A stretch of 64,000 nucleotides of DNA from contig BMAT01000236.1 of the NCBI GenBank assembly GCA_019649035.1, positions 24,624 through 88,623 on the forward strand. The letters run 5' to 3'. The stretch is from Elysia marginata. Taxonomy: Eukaryota > Mollusca > Gastropoda > Plakobranchidae. The position numbers and the translations under genes were made by a program. Shown piece after piece: positions 63,496 through 64,000 of this stretch (within the stretch, counting starts at the first letter, position 1; each line of letters begins with the position of its first letter). The notes under the pieces were generated by a model that made no database searches, was not told the origin of the DNA, and saw only the letters and a list, made by a program, of their open reading frames with translations.

Positions 63496-64000
63496 AGGCG
63501 CTATGTACTAGCGTCCAAAAAGCATACACCCTCTTTTAAATAGTCTGAGGACAAGGCAGAGTGAAAACGTATGAGAACCTTTGGGTTTTTTACCAAGATA
63601 GTTTTATGAATTAAAGTAAAACTCTGACCAGAATGGTTGATTTTGTACTTTGAATCCCAATTTTTTAATCACGCGTCAAATTTAAAAACCCAAATAATAT
63701 AGTCGTAATTGTTTTGACCAATAGAAGGTAAGTTTGGGCTATATTTTACTTCGGGTCACATTATCTAGTCTACCTTCCTCTTGCATTCGTCACACACACG
63801 CTTTTCCCTCTAGTTGTAATAACAAAACTAGTATTAGTTTTACCATCTGTTTTGAGGAAGATCGTCCCAAAAATCAGTTAGCGCTCCTAGCATTATTTTC
63901 TTGTGGCGGTGACTCCTTTATTACTTACGAGTCGTTATATCTGGGGGAAAAGCCTCTCGTTCGTTATGCGATAGCATCCCATGCCATCGCCATGTCTTCC
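63496..64000. other. AT-rich end of window
   Basis: No recognisable gene or repeat. Confidence 0.5.

Overview
The window is AT-rich, gene-poor animal DNA. It holds tRNA-headed SINEs, a decayed mariner, a LINE fragment whose 3' tail has become a microsatellite, very short TIR elements, many microsatellites, and no operon-like or compact coding structure. A mollusc, perhaps a gastropod, is my best guess from the kinds of SINE and LINE present, but nothing here proves it. I could not assemble a convincing host gene. The only intact, recognisable reading frame is a 176-residue FLYWCH zinc-finger protein (7473-8003, minus), and it sits inside a small DNA transposon. I saw no LTR pair, capsid gene or envelope gene.

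Large-scale layout: the two ends of the window are old copies of each other. Blocks between about 1.44 and 12.6 kb (copy A) recur in the same order and orientation between about 51.1 and 62.5 kb (copy B), offset by 49.3 to 51.4 kb. The copies are well diverged, apart from one block of about 250 bp (10601-10849 and 60063-60319) that is nearly identical. Each copy has its own later insertions. Copy A carries a three-level nest at 6861-8562: a short TTA-flanked TIR element, split by a tRNA-SINE with a 13-bp target duplication, which is split by a 1.18-kb MULE-like element with an 11-bp target duplication carrying the FLYWCH gene. Copy B preserves the matching site without the nest. Copy A also has a 597-bp MITE (11043-11639). 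Copy B carries a young SINE with a 16-bp target duplication (53357-53656), tandem units of about 354 bp (55.9-56.6 kb), another SINE (58.7-59.0 kb), and an array of diverged units of roughly 150-200 bp (60.3-61.8 kb).

Middle of the window: a tandem duplication rich in TCTAGATC palindromes (15.8-16.6 kb); a broken mariner on the minus strand (22.9-24.1 kb); a second old duplication with a 2.49-kb offset (25.9-26.3 and 28.35-28.8 kb); two SINEs at 38.8-39.6 kb; a long GAT microsatellite (41.8 kb); and a minus-strand LINE fragment with RT motifs (43.4-44.6 kb). Copy B is bracketed by a short pair of coding-like direct repeats (48.96 and 63.24 kb). A nested palindrome lies at 62.9-63.2 kb. The remainder is AT-rich sequence in which I see no supportable feature. 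Two assembly gaps (runs of N) are present. All homology statements come from reading the sequence by eye; no alignment program or database was used.
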